From JBCDJG01 sp038748065 (GTDB taxonomy: Bacteria > Pseudomonadota > Gammaproteobacteria > Pseudomonadales > Halieaceae): a stretch of DNA of 48,625 nucleotides. The translations under genes and the position numbers were made by a program. Below are positions 36,001 to 43,623 of this stretch, piece after piece. Each line of letters starts with the position of its first letter. Position 1 is the stretch's first letter. The stretch spans positions 1 through 48,625 of the forward strand of contig JBCDJG010000036.1 in assembly GCA_038748065.1 (NCBI GenBank), read 5' to 3'. Below the pieces are notes generated by a model that saw nothing but the letters and a program-made list of their open reading frames with translations, was not told the origin of the DNA and ran no database searches.

Positions 36001-36428
36001 CCGGCCGTATTCCCATAGAGGTTTTTGTCGGAGGTGACGCCGCCCTGAACGCGGCTCGGAGCCGCTGGGAAGCGCTGCTTGGCACCGGCCTTGCTGCCAG
36101 CCTGACCACCGCACAGAGTACCAGCGATCCGGGAGGTACCTTGCGCCCTCTGCCATTCGACAACCTCTACCGCCGGGTTTATGCACTGACCATGAGTCGC
36201 AGCGTTGAAGCGATTGTGATGGTAGTCCAGAGCGATGAATTTGTGCACGGCGGCCTGCCAGTGGAATGGGTAGATCGGCTCGAGATTATCGATCGGGAGA
36301 TCGACTCTTTCGTTAATCCCGGAGCGCTACTGACAGATGAAGAGTTTGACACCTTGGAGCGACTGCTACGTTGGTGGGTCAGCCCAAGTAGTGACGTCGA
36401 GCCGACCCTAAGTAAAGAGCATGGATAG
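33087..36428 (+). CDS. Fusion of degenerate adenylate-forming domain and CphA-like ATP-grasp ligase
   Basis: A 1113-residue protein. Residues 1-490 follow an AMP-dependent synthetase layout: A5-like FGSQESG (287-293), A7 YTGDL (364-368) and GRADDLL (381-387). The P-loop region (143-160) lacks the SGTTGxPK pattern, and the final PxTxxGK motif reads PKEDASGE, so the catalytic Lys is missing. Residues 505-700 resemble the N-terminal domain of cyanophycin synthetase (SPYWILEGAYRLGIPF, QLGWGARAK). Residues 700-970 form an ATP-grasp domain with PVVVKPDD, RLFVAGDALL, LVGDGISTI, AGIDLITTDISRPW and INEVNSSP. Residues 973-1100 align with the start of the Mur-ligase part (GRIPIEVFVGG) but have no GTNGKTT P-loop. 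It probably ligates an amino-acid-like substrate by acyl phosphate. The substrate is unknown. Confidence 0.72.
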   Translation: MNFTDFLPDAVMRHGDAQQIFMENGAITVSRMDEIVWLVAMFLRQQGVGPGTVVALRIDGIEDHFVSALAVARLGATIFVVAGDMPTLGRDALLQRAGVKHWVTDQRGSAPTYCAELNLTSDLVNGATQEIDRSVGDPDPDAPWLLLPRFRHDGELKLLPISHEAQVQRLAAAAEVLPLAAGDTFHCLAHMESPSTKARFCEAIVAGANVLMTRPRGLSCLSEIGARRPTSLAVTVYHAERIVAEIRSGRIQIQPPLKSLVLSSSRVSMNLRETLRHAITEELFVRFGSQESGTISVAGPPEIFDHEDSLGRPLSYCELELVDCEDQPVATGETGQVRVRGPANIQSYLGDDGGDRALRDGWAYTGDLARLGEGGQLCFTGRADDLLIVDGTSVYPTALEGALLHHAAVGEARVVGFPSETSGHFIVAAVATGGGARVSELELLRHIRQYPGGSLVHRIYRFDELPKEDASGEAAVKRLLRIAMDRKPYALQSDAGPYPGALRPRQISEQIAFNFRETGPQDFSQLEHWFALLEEQEHLGEALPYRFPDELPQSSRDWLNACMRLIRVCFQSAYVPVFDLPHVVRCQLVDAGQRTWQVTFTVPYLVGLPGEVVQLALDTANRILAWALRVQPDDNNRTILFNTVQQLFIDAMQGKFMTSPSPYWILEGAYRLGIPFRHVGTGTCQLGWGARAKLNFASATEDDSGIGVRLATSKSLSAKLLRAAGLPAASHHVVESVEKANEAAAQLGWPVVVKPDDCEHGDGVSLNIRDNAALADAFREAQKLSRSKQVIVEQQVKGRGDRLFVAGDALLYVAKRPPLELVGDGISTISELHQQALQTEEVRPPWRQTLWVPIDDLARECMGEEGFVETDVPAVGVRVPLRPFKADGKGWGGSNVDVSERVHPENVRVALEAARLFGLSVAGIDLITTDISRPWYENGAVINEVNSSPALGVSPMSRSYLPAVLKGYIPAAGRIPIEVFVGGDAALNAARSRWEALLGTGLAASLTTAQSTSDPGGTLRPLPFDNLYRRVYALTMSRSVEAIVMVVQSDEFVHGGLPVEWVDRLEIIDREIDSFVNPGALLTDEEFDTLERLLRWWVSPSSDVEPTLSKEHG

Positions 36429-36483
36429 AGGCCGACGCTGAATCGATATGAACGCTAATGATCCCCTGCAGGAGTCCTCTGGA

Positions 36484-38325
36484 ATGACCTCCGCCGCTTC
36501 AAAGCCGCGACAGATTTCGGAGCAGATCGCTTTTTTCTTCCGCGAGCGCGGGCCCCAGGACTTCAGTCAGTTAGAGCACTGGTTCAGTATCCTGGAGGAA
36601 GGGGAGTCTATCGGTGATCCGGCGCCCTATCCGTTGCCCGATGAACTCCCCCAGTCGTCAATCGAGTGGCTCTGCGCCTGTATGCGCCTGATTCGAATCT
36701 GCTTTCAGGCGGCATTGGTGCCGGCCTTCCATACGCCGCAAATCGCGAAGTGCGAACTGGTGGATGAAGAATCGCGTAACTGGCGCATCACGTTTACCGT
36801 GCCCCATCTTGAAGATCTGTCCACGGAAACGGTGCAACTGGCATTTGATACTTCGAACAGGATCCTCGCCTGGCTCGTTCGTACTCAGCCTGACGATCAG
36901 AACCGCACGATTCTCTTTAACACCATCCAACAGCTGTTTTTGGACCCGACTCGAACCAAGTTCGGGATGAGTCCTTCCCCTCACCTGATACTGCAGAAGG
37001 CCTACGAATTGGGTATTCCATTCCGACATCTCGGAAGGGGCTCCACGCTCCTTGGCTGGGGTGCCAAGGCAAGAATGGTCTACGCCAGCTCAACGGAGAA
37101 CGACTCAGGTATCGGATTGCGCCTATCCACCAGCAAATTGCTCACTGCCGATATTCTGCGCTCAGCAGGCTTGCCGGCAGGAGAACACGTCATTGTCCGT
37201 GATGTCGCACAGGCCGAAGCCGCCATTGAGAAGCTGGGTTGGCCGGTCGTCGTCAAGCCGGACGATGGTGACCGCGGCGAAGGCATCAGCCTGGATATCC
37301 GGGATGAAGCGGGGTTGACCAAGGCCTTTCAGCTCGCGCAGTCTCATTCGGCGAGTAAGACCGTGATGGTGGAACGCGTGGTGAGTGGCATCTGCCACCG
37401 GCTGTTCGTGCTGGAAGGCCGGCTGTTGTTCGCAATAAGGCGCGAGCCGACTTCACTGTGCGGCGATGGTCGCTCATCGGTGGAGGAATTGGTCGCGGAG
37501 GCAGTACGAAAGGAGCGGATGCGTCCGCCCTGGAAGCGCATGTATATCGATCCGTCGGACGATATGTCGCAGCAGTCGATAGCTGCTGCAGGGTTTGGAC
37601 AGGACGATATCGTGGCCGACGGCGCAATGCTGCCGCTGCGCCCTATCGAGTCGACAGCCTGGGGCGGCACATTCATTGATGTGATGGACAGCATCCATCC
37701 TGAAAACCAGCGCATTGCACTTGAGGCCGCAAGACTGTTCGGTTTGAGTGTGGCCGGCGTGGACCTGATTACGCCTGATATCAGCAGGCCTTGGCACGAG
37801 AACGGTGCTATCTTCAACGAGATCAACGCAAGCCCTTCGTTCGGCATGCACCACATATCCGAGCCTCTGGTACTGGGCTATTTACTCAGCTATCTGGGCG
37901 GCACGGGTCGAATTCCCGTGGAAGTGTTTGTTGGTGGTGATGCCGCATGGCTTGCAGCCCAGCAGCGCTGGGAAGGCATGCTGGCTGATGGCCTGGCCGC
38001 CATGCTGACCAGTGCCCGTGACACTATCGAGCCCTGGGGTGCGCGGCGTTATATGGCCTTTAACGATCTCTATCGCAGGGTCACAGCCCTCACGCGAAGC
38101 CGCAGTGTCGAAGCCATCGTGATGGTTGTACAGAGTGACGAGTTTTTGCACGCCGGCCTTCCCCTCGAATGGATCGATCGGCTGGAGATTGTCGACCAGC
38201 AGCTCTCCTCCTTCCTCAACCCGGAAGCACCACTCGCGGCCGATGGATTCGCGTCACTTGAGCATCTGCTGCAATGGTGGGTATGCCCTCAAGCGGGAGA
38301 GCCAAGCGCCCAGGTTACTGCCTAG
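36484..38325 (+). CDS. CphA-like ATP-grasp ligase without functional Mur domain (paralogue of the upstream fusion)
   Basis: ATG 36484 is preferred over 36448 because AGGAG lies 9 nt before it; both are in frame. The 613-residue product is similar end to end to residues 503-1113 of the gene 55 bp upstream, from PRQISEQIAF to the tryptophan-rich LQWWV. The CphA-like N-domain (ILQKAYELGIPFRHLG, LGWGAKAR) and ATP-grasp (PVVVKPDDGDRGEG, AGVDLITPDISRPW, INEINASPSFGMHH) are complete. It keeps the MH after the metal-binding Asn as in CphA, which the upstream copy has lost. The Mur-like tail keeps SRSVEAIVMVVQSDEF and HAGLPLEWIDRLEIVD, reminiscent of the CphA VLExARGG region, but no P-loop. The pair may work as a heteromer. 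Confidence 0.75.
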   Translation: MTSAASKPRQISEQIAFFFRERGPQDFSQLEHWFSILEEGESIGDPAPYPLPDELPQSSIEWLCACMRLIRICFQAALVPAFHTPQIAKCELVDEESRNWRITFTVPHLEDLSTETVQLAFDTSNRILAWLVRTQPDDQNRTILFNTIQQLFLDPTRTKFGMSPSPHLILQKAYELGIPFRHLGRGSTLLGWGAKARMVYASSTENDSGIGLRLSTSKLLTADILRSAGLPAGEHVIVRDVAQAEAAIEKLGWPVVVKPDDGDRGEGISLDIRDEAGLTKAFQLAQSHSASKTVMVERVVSGICHRLFVLEGRLLFAIRREPTSLCGDGRSSVEELVAEAVRKERMRPPWKRMYIDPSDDMSQQSIAAAGFGQDDIVADGAMLPLRPIESTAWGGTFIDVMDSIHPENQRIALEAARLFGLSVAGVDLITPDISRPWHENGAIFNEINASPSFGMHHISEPLVLGYLLSYLGGTGRIPVEVFVGGDAAWLAAQQRWEGMLADGLAAMLTSARDTIEPWGARRYMAFNDLYRRVTALTRSRSVEAIVMVVQSDEFLHAGLPLEWIDRLEIVDQQLSSFLNPEAPLAADGFASLEHLLQWWVCPQAGEPSAQVTA

Positions 38326-38346
38326 ACCCCGGGTTACTGCCTAGAC
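38313..38346. repeat. Two-copy 19 bp tandem duplication covering both stop codons
   Basis: GGTTACTGCCTAGAC occurs at 38313-38327 and 38332-38346, a 19 bp period. In the first copy CTAG gives the TAG stop of the ATP-grasp gene (38323-38325). In the second copy the same CTAG read on the minus strand gives the TAG stop of the antiporter subunit (38341-38343). The C-terminal Val-Thr-Ala-stop is thus duplicated. Confidence 0.9.
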
Positions 38347-40047
38347 GTAGTAGCGCAGTACGTAGGCCGAGAGCAGGGTTACAATCCACAGTGCCGTGGT
38401 GCCTATGGGCCAGGATCGTGCAAACATGCTGCGCTCCTCACTATCGGCCGTGTGTGGCTGGCCCAGATAGTGGACGGTCAAGTGCTTGTAAGCGTCCCGT
38501 GCGGCTCGGCCCAGTCCCTTGATCGCCTGCTGTGATGGCGCTACGAAACGGTTCATCCACGTAAGCAGCTGCGGTGCCCCGCGCCGCCACAGCCAGTCTA
38601 CATCCAGGCTCAGGGTGTCGGTGCGCTTCATCAAGGGCAGTAGTAAGAAGAACGCCAGCCCGGAGAAGAGTAACAGCTGCAGGTAAAAAACAACCTTGCC
38701 GGGGGTATAGGCCTGGTAGTCCAGAGGGTAGGGCAGCAGTGCGTAAATCCACTGCGGGAAGACGCCAAGGAGAATGCACAGTGCGGAGAAGATCACCATG
38801 GCCGCGGCCATATTCCAGGGTGCGTCTTTTGGGCGCAGCCCGGAATCGTTCTGGAAGAATACAAACCAGGGGAACTTGATGCCAGCGTGCAGGAAAACGC
38901 CTGCGGATGCAGCGGTCAGCAACATATAGACCCAGACCAGCCCCTCATTCGCTGCCGCCTGGGAAATAAGCGCCTTGGTGGTGAACCCCGAGGTCAACGG
39001 GAAGCTGGAAATCGACAGCGCCCCAATCACACAGCAAACCATGGTCAGCGGCATGGTGCGAAACAGCCCACCGAGGTCCGTGCACTTGGTCTTGCCTGTT
39101 CTGTAGATGACCACGCCCGCAGACATGAACAGCAGCGCCTTGTACAAGATGTGCGCAAAGGCATGTGCAGCGGCGCCGTTCAGTGCGAGTTGCGTGCCGA
39201 TGCCGACGGCGCAGACCATGAAGCCAACCTGGTTGACCACTGAGTAGGCCAGAATGCGGCGTATATCATTCTCGAGCAGGGCATAAATGATCCCGTACAT
39301 AATCATGAACAGGCCGACGCCGACCAATACCGGCTCTCCGGGGAATAGCATGATTAGGGCGAGGACGGCCGTTTTGGTTGTAAATGCCGAGAGGAAAACT
39401 GACCCCGTCGGGCTGGACTCAGGGTAGGCGTCTGCCAGCCAGGCGGATAGCGGGGGCGCCGCAGCATTGATCAGGATGCCGATCAGAATCATCCAGCTGT
39501 TGAAGTCTTCGGCCAGCATCGGCGTGATTTGTATCGAGCCCGTGCTGATGACGACCCCCTCGATACCCACCTTGAGAATGACGCCGCCCATCAGGTGCAA
39601 AATGGCGTAGCGAATGCCAGCCGCGCGAGCCGCTGGCGTGCCGCCACACCAGATGACGACGGTCGAAAACAGCGCCATCAGTTCCCAGTAGAGAAAGAGC
39701 GTGATCAGATCCCCGGCAAAACTGACGCCAATGGCCCCAGCGGCATAGGCAAAGGCCGCCGCCAGCTCGTACCAGCGCGCGTGTCGGAAAGCAAACAGGC
39801 CGCCGACAAAAGCCATCAGCGAGAATACCGTGGCAAACAGCCGCCTGAGCGGGCTGCCCTCCACGGGTTCGATCTGGTAAGAGAGGAAACGAACCGTATC
39901 CTGCACTCCATCGGGAATCTGCCAAACTGCCCAAAGTGTGAGCAGAGGGGCAAGCAGGACGACAGCGCTGCGCAGGTGGCCGCGGGTTAGAGCGATCAGA
40001 ACCGCGCCTGCGATCATGATCAGGGCGGGGGAGAATAAATCAGGCAT
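38341..40047 (-). CDS. Mrp-type antiporter subunit, NuoL/M/N-like (third D-like subunit)
   Basis: A 568-residue protein with about 14-16 membrane helices of the proton-conducting transporter family shared with complex I NuoL/M/N. Conserved charged residues in helices include Glu122 (LFLYWELMALF) and Lys225 (AFTTKTAVLA), which form the proton path. A C-terminal extension of about 100 residues with an extra helix ends RYYV. It is last in the nine-gene operon and probably takes the place of the NuoL-like part of MrpA, which is otherwise absent. It overlaps the small gene upstream by 8 bp. Confidence 0.85.
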   Translation of the reverse strand: MPDLFSPALIMIAGAVLIALTRGHLRSAVVLLAPLLTLWAVWQIPDGVQDTVRFLSYQIEPVEGSPLRRLFATVFSLMAFVGGLFAFRHARWYELAAAFAYAAGAIGVSFAGDLITLFLYWELMALFSTVVIWCGGTPAARAAGIRYAILHLMGGVILKVGIEGVVISTGSIQITPMLAEDFNSWMILIGILINAAAPPLSAWLADAYPESSPTGSVFLSAFTTKTAVLALIMLFPGEPVLVGVGLFMIMYGIIYALLENDIRRILAYSVVNQVGFMVCAVGIGTQLALNGAAAHAFAHILYKALLFMSAGVVIYRTGKTKCTDLGGLFRTMPLTMVCCVIGALSISSFPLTSGFTTKALISQAAANEGLVWVYMLLTAASAGVFLHAGIKFPWFVFFQNDSGLRPKDAPWNMAAAMVIFSALCILLGVFPQWIYALLPYPLDYQAYTPGKVVFYLQLLLFSGLAFFLLLPLMKRTDTLSLDVDWLWRRGAPQLLTWMNRFVAPSQQAIKGLGRAARDAYKHLTVHYLGQPHTADSEERSMFARSWPIGTTALWIVTLLSAYVLRYYV

Positions 40048-40306
40048 CTTCGCCGTGCTCCCCGTAGTAGTTGCGCGGGCGTTTCAAGACGTAGCCCAGG
40101 GCCTTGGCAAAGAGCACCATCAGTAGACAGCTCAGGAAGCCGAAGCCGGCGCCAAAGCCGAACCAGCCATCTACGCCGAAGTAGCCCTTAACGTAAAACA
40201 CCAGTTGCGCCAGCACGGTCAGTGCCAGTACGACGGAGAATATCCACCACAGGCGCCGGATAGTTTCGGGCCGCGTCAGCCAATGGTTATCGTTGGGTTC
40301 CGTCAC
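40040..40306 (-). CDS. Small two-helix membrane protein of the Mrp operon
   Basis: An 88-residue protein with a polar N-terminus, two membrane helices (WWIFSVVLALTVLAQLVFYV and GFGAGFGFLSCLLMVLFAKAL) and a basic-then-acidic C-terminus (RPRNYYGEHGEDA). Overlaps of 4 bp upstream and 8 bp downstream show it is a real, coupled member of the operon. It does not match a standard Mrp subunit A-G that I recognise. It may be an assembly or accessory subunit of the three-D-type antiporter. Confidence 0.75.
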   Translation of the reverse strand: MTEPNDNHWLTRPETIRRLWWIFSVVLALTVLAQLVFYVKGYFGVDGWFGFGAGFGFLSCLLMVLFAKALGYVLKRPRNYYGEHGEDA

Positions 40307-41772
40307 GGTGTTACTCCCTGGACCAGCTGGGTTTCCAGATCAATCACGGGGCCGTTGAAAATGAAGAAGCCGAGCGTCAGCAGCGCCGTCGTGGTCAGCG
40401 CCAAAACCACCAGTGGTGGCGCCTCACCGTGATCTTTACCACCCGCTTCCTCCTTGGCAAACCAGACCATGAAGATGATCGGTAGGAAATAGGCGGCGTT
40501 GAGCACGGTACTGGCAATAATGGTGAAGATCGCAAGGAGGTTATCGGCCTGGAATGCCCCAGCCAGGATGTACCATTTGGAGACGAAACCCGCCGTGGGT
40601 GGCACGCCGATCATGCTGAGCGCACCGATGGTGAATGCCGCCATAGTCCAGGGCATGCGCCGTCCTATACCGTAGAGCTGGTGCAGTTCCGTCTTCTTGG
40701 CGGCGGTGTAGATGGCGCCGGCGGCGAAAAACAGGGTAATTTTGCCGAAGGCGTGGGCCACCATGTGCACCGCTGCACCGATCTCGGCCAGCGGTTTGAG
40801 CACGGCGGCCGCGAGAACGACATAGGACAGCTGTGCCACGGTAGAATAAGCCAGCAGGCGCTTCAGGTTCTGCTGTCTCAATGCCACTAGGCTGGCAACA
40901 ATGATGGTAAAGGCTGCTGCGTAGGAGAGCCAGGCGGAGCTCGGCTGCGAGAACAGGAAGTCCACGCCAAAAATGTAGACGATCACCTTGGTGATGGTGA
41001 ATACGCCCGCCTTGACGACGGCGACGGCGTGCAGCAGTGCGCTAACCGGCGTGGGTGCAACCATCGCTGACGGCAGCCAGCGGTGCACCGGCATGACCGC
41101 CGCCTTGCCGATCCCGAAGACAAACAGGGCCAGAAGCAGTCCGACGTCCGGCCCAGATATCTTGCCCTCAAGAATACCGCCGACGGTAAAATCGCCGGTG
41201 CCGGCTATAACATAGGTCCAGATGATGGCGGGTAAGAACAGCCCGATCGATGTACACAGCAGGATCGCGAGATAAATGCGTGCCGAGCGCACGGTCACTT
41301 CATCGCCCTTGTGTGAAACCAGCGGGAACGTCGATAAGGTCAGGATTTCGTAGAACAGGAACAGGGTAAACAGGTTGCCAGCGAAGGCGATGCCAATCGC
41401 TGCGCCCAGTGACAGGGCAAAGCAGGTATAGAAACGCGTCTGCTTTTTCTCGTTGTTGCCGCGCATGTAGCCGATGGAGTAGACCGAGTTAATAATCCAC
41501 AACCCTGAGGCGAGCGCAGCGAACATCATACCGAGCGGTTCGACTTTAAAGGCGATCTGAAGCCCGGGTAAGACCTCGCCGATATAAACGGCAGGCCGCA
41601 GCCCCGCGTAGAGTTCTGGCAGCAGTCCCCATACGATCCAGGCGAGCGCCGCCGCGCCAGAGAGCGTGACGGCTTCGCGCAGGTTGTCGCTGAATCTGCC
41701 CGCCAAGGCGATGCCGATAGCGATCAGCGGCGGTAAGCCAAGGGCGGCAAGGATGGTGCTTTCCGGACTCAC
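40303..41772 (-). CDS. Mrp-type antiporter subunit D-like (NuoM/N-like)
   Basis: A 489-residue protein of about 14 helices. It carries Glu142 (LFLFYEILTLSTFP), Lys223 (FGIGKAAVMPVHRWLPSAMVAPTPVSALLHAVAVVKAG) and Lys254, the conserved proton-channel residues of MrpD/NuoM. VMPVHRWLPSAM is the family's signature. It overlaps its neighbours by 4 bp on both sides. With two other D-like subunits it would give three antiporter-like channels in one complex, as in complex I. Confidence 0.88.
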   Translation of the reverse strand: MSPESTILAALGLPPLIAIGIALAGRFSDNLREAVTLSGAAALAWIVWGLLPELYAGLRPAVYIGEVLPGLQIAFKVEPLGMMFAALASGLWIINSVYSIGYMRGNNEKKQTRFYTCFALSLGAAIGIAFAGNLFTLFLFYEILTLSTFPLVSHKGDEVTVRSARIYLAILLCTSIGLFLPAIIWTYVIAGTGDFTVGGILEGKISGPDVGLLLALFVFGIGKAAVMPVHRWLPSAMVAPTPVSALLHAVAVVKAGVFTITKVIVYIFGVDFLFSQPSSAWLSYAAAFTIIVASLVALRQQNLKRLLAYSTVAQLSYVVLAAAVLKPLAEIGAAVHMVAHAFGKITLFFAAGAIYTAAKKTELHQLYGIGRRMPWTMAAFTIGALSMIGVPPTAGFVSKWYILAGAFQADNLLAIFTIIASTVLNAAYFLPIIFMVWFAKEEAGGKDHGEAPPLVVLALTTTALLTLGFFIFNGPVIDLETQLVQGVTP

Positions 41773-43259
41773 GAGGTATGCCTCAGCAAGAGTTCGGCGG
41801 TAGCTTGAGAGAGCGACAGTGGGAAATGTGGCATGAGCCCGAAATAGATGTTCGCGAGCGCTGCGATCCAGGCGGGAATCAGCAACTGTAGCGGCGCCTC
41901 ACCCGGCCCCTCCGGTGATGCGACCGCGGGCTTGAAGTAAAGGGTCTCGATGATGCGCCAGACATAGGCCAATGCCATCAGCGAGCTCAGCAAGATAGCG
42001 GCAACCAACCAAATGCCCAGTGTGCCCTCGTCAATCGCCGCGCTGATCAGTAGCCACTTACTAATGAAGCCCGCTGTGCCAGGTATGCCTACCAGGCTGA
42101 ACCCGCAAACCACTAGCGCCGCGGCGGTGAGCGGCATGGTCTTGGCTGCACCGGCCAGGGAGTCGAGGCGCAGATCCCGATAGTGATAGGCAAGGCAGGC
42201 TACCGCGAGAAACAGGCCGCCCTTGGCCAGGGCATGGTTGAAAATGTGCGCTGCGGATGCAATTAGCCCGGCCTGTGTGAGAAAACTCGCACCGAGAATG
42301 ATGTAGCCGATTTGAGCCACGGAAGAGGTGCCGAGCAGTCTCTTCAGGTGACCCTCGTAGACCGCGACGGCGGAGGCGACGAGGATGCCCATCAGCGCCA
42401 GCGGCATCAGGAAAAGCGAGAACTGCAGGTCATGCCCCGTCAGGTTGGCCTGGAAGACGAAGAAGTCAAAACGAATCAGCACGTAAACCGACACCTTGGT
42501 AGCGCAGGCCGCGAGGAAAGCAGTGACCATGTGCGGCGCGTGGGTGTAGGCGTTAGGCAGCCAGACGTGCAGCGGAAAGACGGCTGCTTTCAGTGCCAGG
42601 CCGATGGTAACGAAGCCTGCCGCCACCAGGATCGGGTTGATCTCGGTGACGTTGACGATGCGGGTTTCCATGTCTGCCAGGTTAAGTGTACCCGTCATCA
42701 TGTAGACGAGCCCGATGCCGATAAGGTAGAAGGTGGCGCCTATCGTGCCCATGATGAGGTACTTGAAAACCGAGGGCAGGGCGCGCCGGTCCGGACCGCC
42801 GGCGATCAGCACGTAGCTGGCCAGTGACGATATCTCCATGAAGACAAAGATGTTGAAGGCGTCCGCCGAGACCACGATACCCGCGAGGCCCGCCAGAGCC
42901 AGCAGCCAGGCTGCATAGAACAGCGGTTGGCGGGGTTCGTCGATCTGCTGGTTGATGCTGGGCCTGGCTGCCAGCATCACCAGCGCGGCCGCGCCGCTGA
43001 TAATCAGCAGTAATAGTGCGCCGAAGGCGTCGACCGACAGAGCGATGCCATAGGGAGCTGGCCAGCCGCCCATTTCGTAGGCCTGTGAGTCACCCTGTGC
43101 CGCCCCGATAGCCAATGCAACGGCGATACAAAAGCTGAGGATAGAAACCGCGGTTGCGCCCGCCCAGGCGAGTCCTCGAGGCTGGAGCAGCAGGATGATG
43201 GGCGCTGCAAGCATCGGCACGATGACCTGCAGCGCTGGCAGGTGAGGCGTTAGCTCCAT
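41769..43259 (-). CDS. mrpD: Na+/H+ antiporter subunit D (MrpD/MnhD)
   Basis: ATG 43259 gives MELTPHLPALQVIVPML and starts 4 bp after the end of mrpC; the frame is open further upstream but would run into mrpC. The 496-residue product has about 14 helices, Glu142 (IFVFMEISSLASYVLIAGG), Lys224 and the signature VFPLHVWLPNAYTHAP with Lys255. These are the conserved residues of MrpD, essential for antiport in Bacillus. It overlaps the next gene by 4 bp. Confidence 0.9.
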   Translation of the reverse strand: MELTPHLPALQVIVPMLAAPIILLLQPRGLAWAGATAVSILSFCIAVALAIGAAQGDSQAYEMGGWPAPYGIALSVDAFGALLLLIISGAAALVMLAARPSINQQIDEPRQPLFYAAWLLALAGLAGIVVSADAFNIFVFMEISSLASYVLIAGGPDRRALPSVFKYLIMGTIGATFYLIGIGLVYMMTGTLNLADMETRIVNVTEINPILVAAGFVTIGLALKAAVFPLHVWLPNAYTHAPHMVTAFLAACATKVSVYVLIRFDFFVFQANLTGHDLQFSLFLMPLALMGILVASAVAVYEGHLKRLLGTSSVAQIGYIILGASFLTQAGLIASAAHIFNHALAKGGLFLAVACLAYHYRDLRLDSLAGAAKTMPLTAAALVVCGFSLVGIPGTAGFISKWLLISAAIDEGTLGIWLVAAILLSSLMALAYVWRIIETLYFKPAVASPEGPGEAPLQLLIPAWIAALANIYFGLMPHFPLSLSQATAELLLRHTS

Positions 43260-43263
43260 GACA

Positions 43264-43623
43264 TCAATCCGCGTCCAGGATCTCGTCTTCTTCGATGGTG
43301 CCGTAGCTTTCCTTGATGCGCACCGTAATAGCGAGGCCCAGCGCCAGGGTCGAGACACCCACCACAATAGCGGTCAGGATCAGAACCTGTGGGAGAGGGT
43401 TGGAAAATATCTGGTCTTCCACGCCCTTTTGGATGATCGGCGCGGTGCCCCCCTCTACCTTGTCCATGGTGATGTACATCAGGAACACCGCCGATTGGAA
43501 AATAGAAAGCCCGATCAGTTTTTTGATCAGATTTACCTTGGCAATGACGGTGTAAAGGCCGATGCACAGCACAATGGCAAAGACCCAGTAGTTGAAGTAG
43601 CCAAGCAGCTCGAGCAGGTTCAT
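43264..43623 (-). CDS. mrpC: Na+/H+ antiporter subunit C (MrpC/MnhC, NuoK-like)
   Basis: ATG 43623 overlaps the mrpB stop by 4 bp and gives 119 residues beginning MNLLELLGYFNYWVFAIVLCIGLYTVI; the longer open frame is not needed. There are three membrane helices, with the NuoK-like segment KLIGLSIFQSAVFLMYITM and TAIVVGVSTLALGLAITVRI. MrpC relates to NuoK and sits between the B and D subunits of the complex. The C-terminus is acidic (TIEEDEILDAD). Confidence 0.88.
   Translation of the reverse strand: MNLLELLGYFNYWVFAIVLCIGLYTVIAKVNLIKKLIGLSIFQSAVFLMYITMDKVEGGTAPIIQKGVEDQIFSNPLPQVLILTAIVVGVSTLALGLAITVRIKESYGTIEEDEILDAD

Noticed and set aside
35517..36248. Open frame of 243 codons antisense to the ATP-grasp region
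   Set aside because: It is a shadow of the conserved ATP-grasp coding sequence; its translation is low-complexity and unlike any family.
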